In this document: one piece after another, positions 11,506 to 23,120 of the stretch | Numbering within the stretch: position 1 is the first letter of the stretch | Layout: each line of letters starts with the position of its first letter | Assembly (NCBI GenBank): GCA_029168955.1 | Contig: JAPDOI010001151.1 | Coordinates: 1 to 64,000 of the forward strand | DNA length: 64,000 nucleotides | Reading direction: 5' to 3' | DNA from: Aplectana chamaeleonis | Lineage: Eukaryota; Nematoda; Chromadorea; Rhabditida; Cosmocercidae | Notes under the pieces: model-generated | Seen by the model: only the letters and a program-made list of their open reading frames with translations | Told to the model about the DNA's origin: nothing | Database searches by the model: none | Made by a program: the position numbers and the translations under genes

Positions 11506-12550
11506 ATCCTATTTGCACCAACCGTCTCAAAGAGAGAACAATCTTGGCCGGAAGCCTATCATTAGCTGTGTTGTTTTTCATTAGTTCATTTTCGAAGCTC
11601 AGTGAGCGTCGGATGGTTTACAATAACTTATGTTTACAAGTTTTTACCTGTCTCGACCCTCAATTCTTGAGGGTCCGCTAAAATTGAGCTTTCAACTTCA
11701 AAATCTGGAATAGGAGCTTAGCTGCATCCATTTCCAGCCTCCTGCCAAAAAAATTAGCCTCTAGCTCAATTTTAACTGGTCTACACAAGATCGTGAACGC
11801 CGTCTGAAAAACAAGGAGATTAACAGTTTTTCGACTAAAAAATTACGTGGTTTTCGCGCATTTTTCTCAAGCGCCAAGAAACCCTTCCAAACCATTTTTG
11901 GTACATATACCAACTTTTTACGCTCTTTCCAATGGACAAAAAACCGCATCTCCACATTTACTCTGAACGCTGATTTTGGAATCGCAGTGTTGCGCATGGC
12001 CGAGTTAAAGGCACAGTCCAAGCTCAGGGACTAAGTCTGGGATTTCCACATAATTGTGAAGTAGACCCACCAGCCGTATATCACTCACTTGCCAAGTGCG
12101 CGAACTCTCAATTCCTCCGAATAAGCGAGATATAGGAGGAAGCCAATTCTGGGGGCGCCCAGCTCGGGAAGCCACTTTGGCATCGCCCTTTTACGATCTT
12201 TTCGAGCTCAACAGTGGCTGGGGATGAGCGATGCTTTCCAATCAGTAGCCCCACGTTCTTCCATTCCATGTATTCCCTTCAACCTCTCTATTCGTTCAGG
12301 TCGGCTCACGAAACATCGGTTGCAAATGACGGAGTTACAAGCCTCGGACAACTCGTCCACTAGGCTTCCGCTGCTCAATCTTTGAGGGGCCAGTAACTTC
12401 TTGTTCCCAGGCTGTCTTGTACGATTCCAGAGACATCATTGGAATCAGCGCGGGACCATTTTTAAGATAGATACAAAAACTGAAAACCGATTCCGAGGTT
12501 GGACTGTGCCTTTAAAGCCAAATCTGGTGCGCGCTTCGCGCGCACCACAA
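11506..12550 (+). mobile_element. tail of composite minisatellite element, copy B, interrupted by a MITE
   Basis: Repeats the tail landmarks of 1319-1869: GCGTCGGATGGTTTACAATA, CCCTCAATTCTTGAGGG and AAGATCGTGAACGCC. At 12004 the sequence breaks into a MITE and resumes at 12516 with AAGCCAAATCT and the hairpin at 12526-12546 (GGTGCGCGC, loop TTC, GCGCGCACC), then ACAAT. The junction with the array differs from that of copies A and C. Confidence 0.7.
12005..12515 (+). mobile_element. MITE family A, copy 2, nested in tail B
   Basis: Bounded by TTAAAGGCACAGTCCAAG and TTGGACTGTGCCTTTAA. Internal AATAAGCGAGATATAGG is shared with the other family A copies. Uninterrupted tails A and C show the pre-insertion sequence across this point, so the element's edges and its TTAA/TA target are supported by an empty-site comparison within the window. 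Confidence 0.85.
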
Positions 12551-12785
12551 TGCCTTGTATCTTATTTGTAAGAAGCCGCGTTGCAACTATTATCTTACAG
12601 TCTTAGCAGCGGAGCGGTTGTTTCTTCATTTCTTCCACTATGTTTTCGAAAAAAACAACATGACTTTCAGAGCTTGACGATATTGTAGAAGGGAAACCCT
12701 TGGAAAAAGTTGTGAAATTTCTGAAAGTTGGGCTCCGCAGAAAAGGTCAAGGATTTGGCATTGCTCTAAAGTGTTGTGTTGTGGG
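12551..12785. other. spacer between two facing composite-element ends
   Basis: Lies between hairpin ends that face each other (12526-12546 forward, 12792-12813 reverse). Positions 12712-12775 carry TTTCTGAAAGTTGGGCTCCG and GAAAAGGTCAAGGATTTGGC, which recur inverted at 19968-20035, so the spacer itself includes dispersed repeat. Confidence 0.6.
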
Positions 12786-13371
12786 AATTGTGGTGAGCGC
12801 GAAGCGCCTCACCAGATTACGGCTTTGATTCGCCATCGGCGCAACCTTTCCCTGATCTCAGTATCAGGTCCAGATTGGAAGATAAACGATAGGAAGACCG
12901 TTCTTTTTGCATTTAATACACTTTAGAAAAGGGTGAATAACTGTTCAAAAAAATGGTCCGGAATGGTTACCTGAGATCTCGGAGAAAAAGTGTCAAAAAC
13001 CACGTCATTTTGGTCGAAAAAAATGTTCATCTCCTTTTTTTTCAGTTGGCGTTCACGATCTTGTTGGAACACTTATCGTTGAGATAGAGAGCTGCATTTT
13101 ACGGGCCAGGAAGCTGGTTTTTGTTTTGCACCTGACTCCTGTCAAATTTTTGAAGTTGGTAGCTCTAATTTTTGCGGAACCTCAAAATTGAGGGTAAAAG
13201 AAAGAAGACAAAAAACACGCATAAGCATGTTATATATAAACCATCCGACGTTTGCTTATTCGTAAAATGAACTAGTGAAATGAACACCGTTATTGATGGG
13301 CTTTTGCTCAGGATTTGACGGGGCAACGCTGCTCAATCAATGCGTGCGGGATCTCGGAAGTACTTTTGAAA
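12786..13371 (-). mobile_element. tail of composite minisatellite element, copy C
   Basis: Reverse-strand counterpart of the tail at 1319-1869, with AACCATCCGACG, CCTCAAAATTGAGG, GGCGTTCACGATCTTGTTGG and the terminal hairpin at 12792-12813 (one extra base in the second arm). The array-tail junction (GTGACTCCAGAAGTGCGCC on this strand) matches copy A, so A and C are copies of the same composite unit. Confidence 0.75.
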
Positions 13372-16300
13372 CGCCACGCACGGTGTGACTCCAGAAGTGC
13401 GCCAAGCAGAACGCCGTAGATACTGTGCGTGGACCCCCAGCAGGAGTGCGAAAGACGTCGTAGAACATGTGTGTGACCAAAGTAGGAGTGCGCCGGACGC
13501 CGTAGAAAGTGTGCGCGGGACCCATATGCCGGTGTGCGCAGAACGCCCTAGAAAGTGTGTGGGACCCAAATGGGTGTGCGCAGAACGCCGTAGAAAGTGT
13601 GCGGGACCAAAGTGGGAGTGCGCTGGACGCCGTAGAAAGTGTGCGGGACCCAAGTGGGAGAGCGCCGGACGCCGTAGAAAGTGTGCGGGATCCAAACGGG
13701 TGTTGCAGCAAGAACGCCCCTGAAAGTGTAGTGGGACCCAAAATGAGGGATAGTGCGCCGGACACGCCGTAGAAAGTGTGCGTGGACCCAAATGAGAAAG
13801 TGCGCCGGACGCCGTAGAAAGTGTGCGGGACCTACGTGGGAACGCCGGACGCCGGTAGAAAGTGCGTCGCGGGACTCAATTCGTGTGCGCAGAACGTCGT
13901 AGTTAATTATCGTGGGACCCAAATGGGTGTGCGCAGAACGCCGTCTAAAGTATGCGGGACCCAAATGGCCGTGTGCGCAGAACGCCCTGTGGAAAGTGTT
14001 TGGGACCCAAATGAGAGTGCGCCGGACGCCGTAGAAAGTGTGCGGGACCCAAATGAGAGTGCGCCGGACGCCGTAGAAAGTGTGCGGGACACAAATGAGA
14101 GAGTGCGCCGGACGCCGTAGAAAGTGTGCGGAAAACCCAAATGGGTGGGCGCAGAACGCCGTAGAAAGTGTGGGGACCCAAGTGGGAGATGCGCCGGTCG
14201 CCAGTAGAGAGTGTGCGGACCCAAAAGGGTGTGCGCAGAACGCCGTAGAAAGTGTGCGGGACCTAAATGGGTGTGCGCAGAACGCCCTAGAAAGATGTGC
14301 TGGGACCCAAATGAGAGTGAGCCGGACGCCGTAGAAAGTGTGTGGACCCAAATGGGTGTGCGCAGAACGCCGTAGAAAGTGTGCGGACCCGCGGGAGGCG
14401 CTGACGCCGTAGAAATTCAGTGGGACCCAAAGTGGGAGTGCCAGTTCAGGACGCCGTAGAATTCAGTGACCCAAATGGGTGTGGAGCAGGACGCCATTAA
14501 GTGTGGGACGCTAAATGGGTCATCGTGCGCAGAACGCCGTAGAAAGGTGTGCGGGACCCAAGTGAGAGTGCGCCGGACGCCGTAGAAAAGAGTGTGCGGG
14601 ACCCAAATGGGTGTGGCGCAGAACGCCGTAATGAAAGTGTGCGGGACCCAAATGGGTGTGCTGCAGAACGCCGTAGGAAGTGTGCGGGACCCAAGTGGAG
14701 TGCGCCGGACGCCGTAGAAAGTTATTGCGGGACCCGAATGGGTGTGGCGCAGGAACGCCGTAGAAAGTGTGTGGGACCCAAATGGGGGTGTGCGCAGAAC
14801 GCCGTAGCGAAAGTGTGCGGGACCCAAGTGTTGGAGATGGCGCCGGACGCCGTAGAAATTGGTACTTGCGGGACCCAAATGGGTGCGTGCGCCAGAACGC
14901 CCGGCAGAAAGTGTGTGTGGACCCAAATGAGAAGCGCCGGACGCCGCAGAAAGTGTGCGCGGACCCAAAGTGAGTGAGGTGCGCCGGACGCCGTAGAAAG
15001 TGTGCGGGACCCGCAAATGGGTGTGCGCAGAACGCCCTAGAAAGTGTGTGTGTGGGACCCAAACGAGAGATGCGCCGGACGCCGTAGAAAGTGTGCGAGA
15101 TTGACCCAAATGAGAGTGAGCCGGACGCCGTAGAAAGTGGGTGCGGACCCAAACGAGAGTGAAGGTGTTTGACGCCGTAGAAAGATATTGTGCGGGATCA
15201 CATTCAGAATGGGAATGCGCAGAACGTGGTTCCGTAGAAAGTGTGTGCGGGACGCCTGAGCGGGACCAGTAAGCGCCGCGCAACGCCCTAGAGAGTGTGT
15301 GGGACCCAAATGGGTGTGTGCATAACGCCCTAGAAAGTGTGTGGGACCCAAATGAGAGTGTGCAGGACGCCATAGAAAGTGTGCAGGGACCCGCGGGAGG
15401 TGCAGAGCGCTCGACGCCGTAAGTAGTGTGCGGGACCCAAATGGGTGTGCGCAGAACGCCGTATGAAAGTGTGCGGGACCTGGGCGGAGTGCGGTACTGG
15501 ACGCTCTTAGAAAGTGTGCGGGACCCAAATGGGTGTGCGCATGGAACGCCGTAGAAAGTGTGCGGGACCCAAATGGGTGTGCGCGAGAACGCCGTAGAAA
15601 GTGTGCGGGACCTGGCGCGGGAGTGCGCCGGACGCCGTAGAAAGTGTGCGGTGACCCAAATGGTGTGCGCAGAACGCCGTAGAAAGTGTGTGGGACCCAA
15701 ATGGGTGTGTGCGCAGAACGCCGTAGAAAGTGTGCCCGGGACCCGCGGGAGTGCGCCGGACGCCGTAGAAAGTGTGCCGGGACACAAATGAGAGTGCGCC
15801 GGACGCCGTAGAAAGTGTGCGGGATTGGCCCAAATGGGTGGGCGCAGAAACGCCGTAGAGTAAAGAGTGTGGGGACCCAAGTGGGAGTGCGCCGGTCACG
15901 CCATACGAGAGTGTGGGACCCAAAAGGGTGTGCGCAGAACGCCGTAGAAAGTGTGCGGGACCCAAATGGGTGTGCGCAGAACGCTCCTAGAAAGTGTGTG
16001 GGACCCAAATGAGAGTGAGCCGGACGCCGTAGAAAGTGTGCGGGACCCAAATGGGTGTGCGCAGAACGCCGTGCCAGAAAGTGCAGGCAGGGACCCAAAG
16101 TGGGAGTGCGCCGGACGCCGTAGAAATTGTGCGGGACCCAAATGGGTGTGGAGCAGTACGCCGTAAGAAAGTGTGTGGGACCCAAATGGGTGTGCGCAGA
16201 ACGCCGTAGAAAGTGTGTGCAGGACCCAAGTGGGAGTGCGCCGTTTGACGCTCGGTAGAAAGTGCGTGCGGGACCCAAATGGGTTGTGCGCAGAACGCCG

Positions 16301-18620
16301 TAAGCAAAGTGTGTGGGACCCAAATGGCGTGTGTCGCAGAACGCCGTAGAAAGTGTGCGGGACCCAAGTGCGGAGTGCGCCGGACGCCGTAGAAAGTGTG
16401 CGGGACCCGAATGGGTGTGCGCAGAACGCCGTAGAAAGTGTGTGTGGACCCAAATGGGTGTGCGCAGAACGCCGTAGAAAGTGTGTGCCCGGGACCCAAA
16501 GTGGGAGTGCGCCGGACGCCGTAGAAAGTGTGCGGGACCCAAATGGGTGCAAGGCGCAGAACGCTCCTAGAAAGTGTGTGGGACCCAAATGAGAAAGCGC
16601 CGAGACGCCGCAGAAAGTGTGCGGGACCCAGAGTGGGAGTGCGCCGGACGCCGTAAGAAAAGTGTGCGGGACCCAAATGGGTGTGCGCAGAACGCCCTAG
16701 AAAGTGTGTGGGACCCAAACGAGAGTGCGCCGGACGCCGGTAGAAAGTGTGCGGGACCCAAATGAGAGTGAGCCGGACGTCGTAGAAAGTGTGCGGGACC
16801 CAAACGAGAGTGCGTCGGACGCCGTAGAAAGTGTGCGGGATCCACGTGGGAATGCGCAGAACGCCGTAAAAAGTGTGCGGACCTGCAGCGGAGTGCGCGG
16901 GACGCCGCAGAGAGTGTGCGTGGACCCAAATGGGTGTGCGCATAACGCCCCTCAGAAAGTGTGTGGGACCCAAATGAGAGTGTGCAGGACGCTGGCATAG
17001 AAAGTGTGTGTGACCCAAGTGGGGAGTAGCGCCGGACGCCGTATGAAAAGTGTGCGGGACCCAAATGGGTGTGCGCAGAACGCCGTAGAAAGTGTGCGGG
17101 ACCCAAGTGGGAGTGCGCCGGACGCCGGTGAAAAGTGTGCGGGACCCAAATGGGTGTGCGCGCAGAAACGCCGTAGAAAGTGTGTGGGACCCAAATGGGT
17201 GTGCGCAGAACGCCGTAGAAAGTGTGCGGGACCCAAGTGGCGGAGTATGCCGGACGCCGTAGAAAGTGTGCGGGACCCAAATGGGTGTGCGCAGAACGCC
17301 GTAGAAAGTGTGTGGGACCCAAATGGGTGTGCGCAGAACGCTGGCCGTAGAAAGGTCATTGCCGGGACCCAAGTGGGAGTGAAGCGCCGGACGCCGTAGA
17401 AATTGTGCGGGACCCAAATGGGTGTGCGCAGAACGCCCTAGGAAAGTGTGTGGGACCCAAATGAGAAAGCGCCGGACGCCGCAGAAAGTGTGCGAGACCC
17501 AGAGTGGGAGCAGTGCGCCGGACGCCGTAGAAAGTGCGTGGACCCAAATGGGTGTGCGCAGAACGCCCTAGAAAGTGTGTGTGGACCCAAACGAGAGTGC
17601 AGGCCGGACGCCGTAGAAAGTGTGCGGGACCCAAATGAGGAGGTGAGCCGGACGCCGTAGGAAAGTGTGTGCGGACCCAAACGAGAGTGGACGTCGGACG
17701 CCGTAGAAAGTGTGTGCGCCAGGATCCACGTGGGAATGCGCAGAACGCCGTAAAAAGTGTGCGTGGACCCAAGTGGGAGTGCGCGGGTCGCCGCAGAGAG
17801 TGTGCAGGGACCCAAATGGGTGTGCGCATAACGCCCTAGAAAGTGTGTGGGACCCAAATGATTGAGTGTGCAGGCAGCGCCATAGAAAGTGTGCGGGACC
17901 CAAGTGGCGGAGTGCGCCGGACGCCGTAGAAAGTGTGCGTGAGACTCCGAATGGGTGTGTGCGCAGAACGCCTCTAGAAAGTGTGTGTGGGACCCAAATG
18001 AAAGTGCGCCGAGAAGGCCGTATGAAAGTGCGCCGTACTAAATGGGTGTGCGCAGAACGCCCTAGAAAGTGCGTGTGGGACCCAAATAAAGAGAGTGGTG
18101 TGCAGGTCGCCGTCGAAAGTGTGCGGGACCCAAAAGGGAGAGTGCGCCGGACGCCGTAGAAAGTGTGGCGGGACCCAACATGGGTGTGGCGCAGAACGCC
18201 CTAGAAAGTGTGTGGGACCCAAATGAGAGTGTGCAGGTCGCCGTAGAAAGTGTGCGGGACCCAGAGTGGAGTGCGCCGGACGCCGTAGAAAGTGTGCGAG
18301 ACCCAAATGGGTGTGCGCAGAATGCCCTAGAAAGTGTGTGGACCCGAATGAAAGTGCAGCGCCGGACGCCGTAGAAAGTGTCGTACCAAAATGGGTGTGC
18401 GCAGAACGCCCTAGGGAAGTGTGTGGGACCCAAGTGAGAGTGTGCAGGTCGCCGTAGAATGTTATTGCAGGGACCCAGAGTGCGGAGTGCGCCGGACGCC
18501 GTAGAAAGTGATGCAGGGACCCAAATGAAAAGTGCGCCGGACATCAGTGGGAGTGTGCAAAGATGTAACAGAAATGCAGGACGTCATAGAAGGGGGGCAG
18601 GACATCAGTGGGTTTACTTT
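13372..18620 (-). repeat. 42-bp minisatellite array C, inverted orientation
   Basis: More than 5.2 kb of reverse-oriented units, GCCGTAGAAAGTGTGCGGGA followed by CCCAAATGGGTGTGCGCAGA or CCAAGTGGGAGTGCGCCGGA. Unit types alternate irregularly. Short extra pieces (ATT, CAGT, GCA, TG) break the period much more often than in array B. At the right end the units decay into ACATCAGTGGG-type variants around 18540-18620. Long open frames of up to 501 codons reflect the 42-bp period only. Confidence 0.95.
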
Positions 18621-18683
18621 CATCTAACACCACCAGGCATAAATCATGTTAGAAAGCGAAACCTTTAGGAAAAATAAATGGAA

Positions 18684-19332
18684 ATTCCTGAAACTTTAGG
18701 TTCTCGGCAAAAGTAAAGATTTGGCATGGTCACCAAAAATATACTCAGTTAAAGGAAGATAAAGAAAAATGAAAAAGGTTTTGAAATATTCTATGAGAAC
18801 GATTTGGCGTAGTATAATTTGTTTTTCGGGAAATGAAGTGAAATAGTTGAAAGTATGATTTGGCAGTCGAGCTTGAACCAACTATTGAATATAGCAGTTG
18901 TGCAGAACAAGAGATCGCCTTGTCTGTGCTATATCCGTAGAACACGTATCAAAGCCGAAATCACGCGTGTTGGGATTTTGCTTCACCTAATACGTGAAGA
19001 CAGCCGCAGCTTACAGCTCCCGGAAAAGTTTTCTTGATGCTTCCCATTTCACGCGTGATTTCGCTTTGATATGTTCTACGGATAAGCACAGACAAGGCGA
19101 TCTCTCGTTCTGCACAACTCTTATCAATAGTTGGTTCAAACTCGACTGCCAAATCATACTTTCAACTATTTCACTTCATTTCCCCAAAAACAAATTATAC
19201 TACGCCAAATCGTTCTCAGGAATATTTCAAAACCTTTTTTTCATTTTTCTTTATCTTCCCTTTTTAACTGAGTATATTTTTGTGACCATGCCAAATCTTT
19301 ACTTTTGCCAGGAACCTAAACTTTCAGGAATT
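18684..19332. mobile_element. foldback (palindromic) element next to array C
   Basis: Two inverted arms of about 290 bp around a centre near 19000. The left arm starts ATTCCTGAAACTTTAGGTTC and carries AAAGTAAAGATTTGGCATGG; the right arm ends with CCATGCCAAATCTTTACTTT and CTAAACTTTCAGGAAT. Also mirrored are AACGATTTGGCGTAGTATAA and GACAAGGCGATCTC. No transposase; probably a non-autonomous DNA element. Confidence 0.85.
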
Positions 19333-19967
19333 GTTTGATTAGATTTGGCTATCAAACTGATTTCCTAAATGTAGTGAAATTGTTGAATCGATTTGGCTGT
19401 TGTTAAAATGTGATTTGACTTTGATAATTCATAGAGCTCCTGCCAAATCCGTTTGCAACATTTTCACTACACATTAAAGGCTGGGTCCGGGCAAGATTTC
19501 GATTCTGAGATTTTACGCTGAATCTGTGCTCATGGTACAGGTAGTCCGAAAAAACATGCGAAAACTGCGTTAAAACCGGACTTTTTCAAGTTATTCCAGC
19601 CACTTCCGTCAGCCGATGATCCAGAAAAGTCAGAAAAGTGTGGCTGTCGTCCATATTTTAGCGGTTGTCCACGCATAATTATCGGTCATTCCAGCCATGA
19701 TTATCATGCTGTGAAAACCGTAATCCCTGACTTTCAAGATGTTTTCTCCAGAAATACGGACTTAGATTTTGTGAAAATTTTGGACGGTGTCCAGCTAGAC
19801 CAGCCCAATCTATCTAACCCGAATTTCGGTGGTGTCAAAATCTGACCGGATCTTGCCTTTAAGGATTATGCTATCTGCATTTACCAACAACAGCCAAATC
19901 GATTCAACAATTTCACTAAATTTGGGAAATCAGTTTGATAGCCAAATCTAATTAAACAATTTCACAA
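19329..19967. mobile_element. second foldback element, split by a nested MITE
   Basis: Arms 19329-19405 and about 19890-19962 are inverted copies: GATTAGATTTGGCTATCAAA and ATCGATTTGGCTGTTGTT versus CAACAGCCAAATCGATT and TTTGATAGCCAAATCTAAT. The interior is occupied by the element at 19474-19862. Confidence 0.8.
19474..19862. mobile_element. MITE family D (TTAAAGGCTGGGTCCGG ends)
   Basis: A 389-bp element with inverted ends TTAAAGGCTGGGTCCGGGCA and, at the right, TGACCGGATCTTGCCTTTAA. Inserted inside the foldback at 19329-19967, so it is younger than its host. No coding capacity. Confidence 0.8.
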
Positions 19968-20035
19968 CATTTTGGAGCGATGCCAAATCCTTGACCTTTT
20001 CTGCGGAGCCCAACTTTCAGAAATCTAACTCTCGA
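19968..20035 (-). repeat. dispersed motif shared with 12712-12775
   Basis: Inverted copy of the stretch at 12712-12775: TGCCAAATCCTTGACCTTTT then CTGCGGAGCCCAACTTTCAG. It abuts the end of the foldback, so it may be one end of a larger unrecognised element. Confidence 0.65.
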
Positions 20036-21597
20036 TACGATTCCGGACTCTTCTGAGTCCTGTCTGAATCATTTCGGCCTCGTCTCATCACCCACTCAGA
20101 TGATCCTGACCGAGTGGTGGGTTTACTGCGAGCCATAGCCTAGCTCCCTCATTTTGAGCCGGTCGAAGTATGACTCATCTGGCTTATCATGTCCAAATCT
20201 CCTTAACGCTGTTATATTTTGCCATGACCGACAGCTCCGCTGCTTGCTCCGCCCGCACTCATCCGGGCTTTAGCTGCCTATGATAAGAGAGGTTAGAGAA
20301 GTTGTAGTAGTCCAAGCGCACGCGTCACGATTTCACGTCAACACGTGTCTAGAGTTGACGTGATTTCTCCTGTGATTTTTCAATCCCGTACACAACCACT
20401 ATAAAAGGCGCATCGCCACATTAAGTGCCGCAGTCGGCCCAACAGGCCCGAATCTTGCCGGGTTCATATCACGGTCTAATATGTCTGCAGAAGCTCTAGA
20501 GCGGGAGCCGCCTTCCGTGGGGGGGGGGTTGACGTCGGTGCTTCAGATCAATGACACGCCAGTGTTCCGGGGTTGTGAAGTGAGTGCTCCGGCGCGGTGA
20601 CGGCAGGGCTTCAGAGCAGTGACGGCTCTTCTTCAAGCCAGATCGCCATTTTGAGGGGGGTGGAAGCGTCGGTGCTGGGAAGCTTGCACCCCTGTAGAGC
20701 CGTGACCGCACCTTCAGTATATCGGATTAGTACTGCAGCACATCTTGTCAATCCATGTAAAACAGTCCTTTTCCTGTCACATCACCGAATGTCGGAAACT
20801 GACGTTGACAATACAATGCATCGCAGGAAGAAGTTGCATTATTCAAAGCAGTAGTAGCGATAAAATATGGTTGTCGACTTTTTTCTCTTCAAACCCTAGA
20901 ATCAGAACTCGTGCGATGAAAGCGCGAGCAAAAAACATATTTTCGGTGAAATTGACAGCCTCAATTCGCCGATGTTTACAGATGTTTTCCAATGACCAAA
21001 TAAATATATGTGTGCATGTATGGTTTCCTTATCAGATTTAGCATCTGAGGTTTAGCCGCCGGCTCGAAAGAGTTCCTGCAACGAAAACTGGAAGCAAGGC
21101 AGAACGCGTGCGGCAGTTCGTCCAATCTGTTGCCATCTGATGCTATCTGCTTCGCTTTTCCCAGATTATGTGCGCAGTAAATCACACTCAATTTATCTCT
21201 GTGCTTCTCTGTAGCAATATAATTTACCAGCAGTGTGTGCATGTTTCGATGAACTCCGAAAGATTGGAAGCCTGTAGGCCGCTGTAGTTCTTTTTTTCCT
21301 TCTTTATTCGCGGTTCTTATAAGATATTGACAAACAAACAGTTTTTAAATATGTTAATTGATTTCCACGGCCATGAAACAAAAAGCTTCAGCTAGTCGCG
21401 CGATTACTGGAACATAGCCGCGCATATGCTGCGTTGGCCACTGTTCAGACCGACTGCCGTATCCCTTTTTGTTCATCAAAAGCTTGGTCTTTGGCGTCGT
21501 TGTGCCACTTCTTTCTCTTGCGCTACCAGCCTGTGTGGGCTTTCTATCATATCTTGACCTTATCTTGGCGACAACAAAACTGGGGAGAGAGTTGAGT
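20036..21597. other. no gene recognised
   Basis: Mixed sequence with a G run at 20520-20527 and a stretch at 21120-21220 (ATGCTATCTG...AGATTATGTGCGCAG) that recurs in direct orientation at about 22912-22985. Open frames here carry no family motif. Confidence 0.4.
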
Positions 21598-22868
21598 ATG
21601 TAGTAATAACTTATTTGACTAAAACTGTTTCCGTATTCTAAATAAGCAGCGAAGAAAAAATAATTGACTCAAGAAACTCAATTGACAGTGTACAAATTAG
21701 GAGGAAGACATCTAGAGGGAAGCGGACCCCAATCAGCCTGAACAACCGCGGGAACAACAATTAGCACCGGATACTAAGCCAGCTAAAATCATTCTGAAAC
21801 TCCGTAGTTGTCGCTTACGTCCAGTACTTCGCACACGTCTGATCCGCTGCAACCCTCGCGCACGAAACGGCAACAAAAAAAATCGAGAAAAAAACATATA
21901 GCAAAATAGAAAAGAGGCCCTACAGCATAAACAGGCAGGCGCGCCAAGTCTTTCAACATCTGCCGCGGTGAGCTGATTATTAAACACAAATCACAGCGTT
22001 GTCAGCACGACTTCGAATTTTTTTTTAGTTTTTTTGTTGGCCGTTTTCATTTGTTTCGATGATAAATATCATAGTCTTGGGTAGTGGGTAAATGGCCTAT
22101 CGATTTGAAACGATATATAAAAGTTCAAAAAGAATAATTTTTAATTGGAGAAAAGAAAAGTTGATCCGTTAACTTTTCGGTAGCTCAATGTTTCATGCAG
22201 CCTTACAATCCTCTTCACTTTTACCCAATTAGATGAAATTTGAATTAATATAAAAAATTGATTAGGGGGGAAAAAGCGATAACTTCGCGATCTCTGAGCA
22301 TATCGCCGGTTATACGGACGATTGGACGGTGGTCCCGTGGAAGGCGTTGGCTGGCATATAGGGTGAGAAAGAACGGATGAGAGAGAGCCACCACAGACGC
22401 TGTGGTACATTACGGTAGCAGCGAGCGATCAAGAAACCAGGGTGTTAAACATGCTGTGATTTGTGTTAAATAGTCAGCTGAAAACGACAAATATTCAGAG
22501 ACTTGGCGCGCCTGCCTGTTTTTCCTTTAGGACCTCATTTCTGCCTTGCTAATTTTTTTTCGATTTTCATTGCCGTTTTGTGCTGCTTAACACATGCGCG
22601 AGGGTTGCAGTGGATCAGATGTGTGAGCGACGATTGCGAAGCACTGGACGTAAGTGACAACTGTGAAATTTGGGGATGGTCTCAGCTGACTTAGTAGCCG
22701 GTTCTAATTGCTGTTCCCGTGGTTGCTCAGGTTGTTTGTCGTCCGCTTTCGTCTAGTTGTCCCTCTCCTAGTTTGTACATTGTCAATTGAGTTTCGTTGG
22801 TAATTTTTTTCCGTTCGCTGAGTATTATGTCTACGACAACAGTTTAGACCTAAACTTATTGTTATTAG
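21598..22868. mobile_element. large foldback element with arms of about 390 bp
   Basis: Left arm about 21598-21995 mirrors right arm about 22445-22868. Matching pairs include CTTGGCGCGCCTGCCTGTTT (right) with its complement at the left, AACTCAATTGACAGTGTACA (left) with TGTACATTGTCAATTGAGTT (right), and CGCACACGTCTGATCC with GGATCAGATGTGTG. The central 430 bp are unpaired and AT-rich. No transposase. Confidence 0.75.
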
Positions 22869-23120
22869 AAGTTCAGCTCTGTCCACACCATGTTTTTCAG
22901 CAGCTGCTATCTAATGCTATCTGTGTCCCTTTTCCTAGATTATGTGCGCAGCAAAAAACATTCAATTTAACTTCGTGCTTCTTTGTAGCTGTACACGTAA
23001 TCACCCCATTTTACATCTTTGTGCGACATTCAGATCAATCAACGCTGAACTTCTTAACACCATTATATTTCGAGCATTAGAAGTTGACGATGTTGTGCGT
23101 ACCGAGATTCATTCATTCTC

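Noticed and set aside
14417..17417. Reverse-strand frames of 476-501 codons over array C
   Set aside because: They are the 42-bp unit read as 14 codons; overlapping frames are open on both strands and slip with every indel.
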